Below are positions 21,423 through 21,839 of a stretch of DNA of 21,839 bases, piece by piece. The stretch comes from a virus. How positions within the stretch are numbered: the first letter of the stretch is position 1; each line of letters starts with the position of its first letter. The DNA lies in IMG/VR virus record IMGVR_UViG_3300025415_000133, positions 1 through 21,839 of that record; one strand, 5' to 3'. The notes below the pieces were generated by a model. The model worked only from the letters and a program-made list of their open reading frames with translations. It searched no databases and was not told the DNA's origin. A program made the translations under genes and the position numbers.

Positions 21423-21839
21423 ATGAAACAACTCCTTGATAATTATACTATTTCCGGTCGTGCAATTACGCTAACCGGGATCAACCTTCCGCAAAACCAT
21501 ATCCTTCTAATTACGGATGTGAGCAATGGCGGCATCCTCTATAGCCTCAAAAGCGGCAATGGCACCTATGTGCAAGGAACCAATAGTGTTTTGACGCTCT
21601 CGGGAACTGGTACAATCGGCCCGGTGCTGGCAATTACCTATGACGATGGGGTAACGGCCACAAATGGACCTACTGGAGTTTCATTGACGTCAGGAGTTTC
21701 GCTTGCAGGCAACCAAACGCTCACGGCAGCCCTAGCCAATGGCTCGACGCTTTCTTCCTCGATCTCAAATTTCCCGGCTATTCAGAATGTCTCGCTCGTA
21801 GGAGATAACCTCACGGCCATTCCCGCTTCCCTGACGGCA
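21423..21839 (+). CDS. Truncated tail-fibre/tail-tip protein
   Basis: ATG at 21423 opens a frame that continues to the window edge (139 codons, no stop). The N-terminus MKQLLDNYTISGRAITLTGI continues as NLPQNHILLITDVSNGGILY, a pattern of phage tail-tip/fibre proteins with an 'hTLTGh-L--hLLITdhT-G-ILY' N-terminal domain. It begins 4 bases after the previous stop following an A-rich run, with no Shine-Dalgarno sequence. The remainder lies outside the window. Confidence 0.7.
   Translation, partial: MKQLLDNYTISGRAITLTGINLPQNHILLITDVSNGGILYSLKSGNGTYVQGTNSVLTLSGTGTIGPVLAITYDDGVTATNGPTGVSLTSGVSLAGNQTLTAALANGSTLSSSISNFPAIQNVSLVGDNLTAIPASLTA

Overview
The window is a continuous block of tailed-phage late genes. 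I read it as a siphovirus or prophage with a lambda-type head and packaging module. Nearly everything runs on the + strand in the order: replication ATPase, terminase small and large subunits, gpW-like joiner, lambda-type portal, S49 (SppA/gpC-like) protease, scaffold, major capsid protein, neck and tail proteins, tail tube, G/GT tail chaperone, tape measure, large surface proteins. The host cannot be named. The DNA is moderately GC-rich. Almost no gene has a Shine-Dalgarno sequence; genes start after C/A-rich or T-rich leaders, which points to a lineage that relies little on Shine-Dalgarno initiation. Verrucomicrobiota or a similar group is possible, but this is inference only.

Region by region. 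(1) 1-2031: a translationally coupled early-type run (ATGA and GTGA overlaps) ending in a P-loop ATPase of the phage/plasmid primase-helicase type. (2) 2032-2622: a 591-base region with no convincing gene, holding three tandem perfect hairpins, a 10-base palindrome and a cluster of ACTATCCCA repeats directly upstream of the small terminase gene. It is the best candidate for cos/pac or an origin. (3) 2623-8269: packaging, portal and protease. (4) 8270-8627: a second structured gap with a likely bidirectional terminator and a possible 53-residue gene on the - strand (moron-like). (5) 8628-10816: scaffold, capsid and accessory genes separated by strong intrinsic terminators. (6) 10836-15693: tail genes, including a clear -1 frameshift site (CCCAAAA followed by a hairpin) that makes a GT fusion, then the tape measure. 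(7) 15700-21839: a 931-residue Ig-like repeat protein, small proteins, an AT-rich gene, a protein with two FCCH-like repeats, a collagen-like/fibre protein, and a truncated gene at the right edge.

The most unusual signals are the ACTATCCCA repeat cluster, a motif WTTTGACAY whose six + strand copies all lie at gene junctions (three of them exactly 13 bases before a start codon), terminators so close to the next gene that transcription must read through them, the unannotated frameshift, and the hidden - strand small gene. No integrase, repressor, lysis gene, RNA gene, insertion sequence or CRISPR array is visible in this window.
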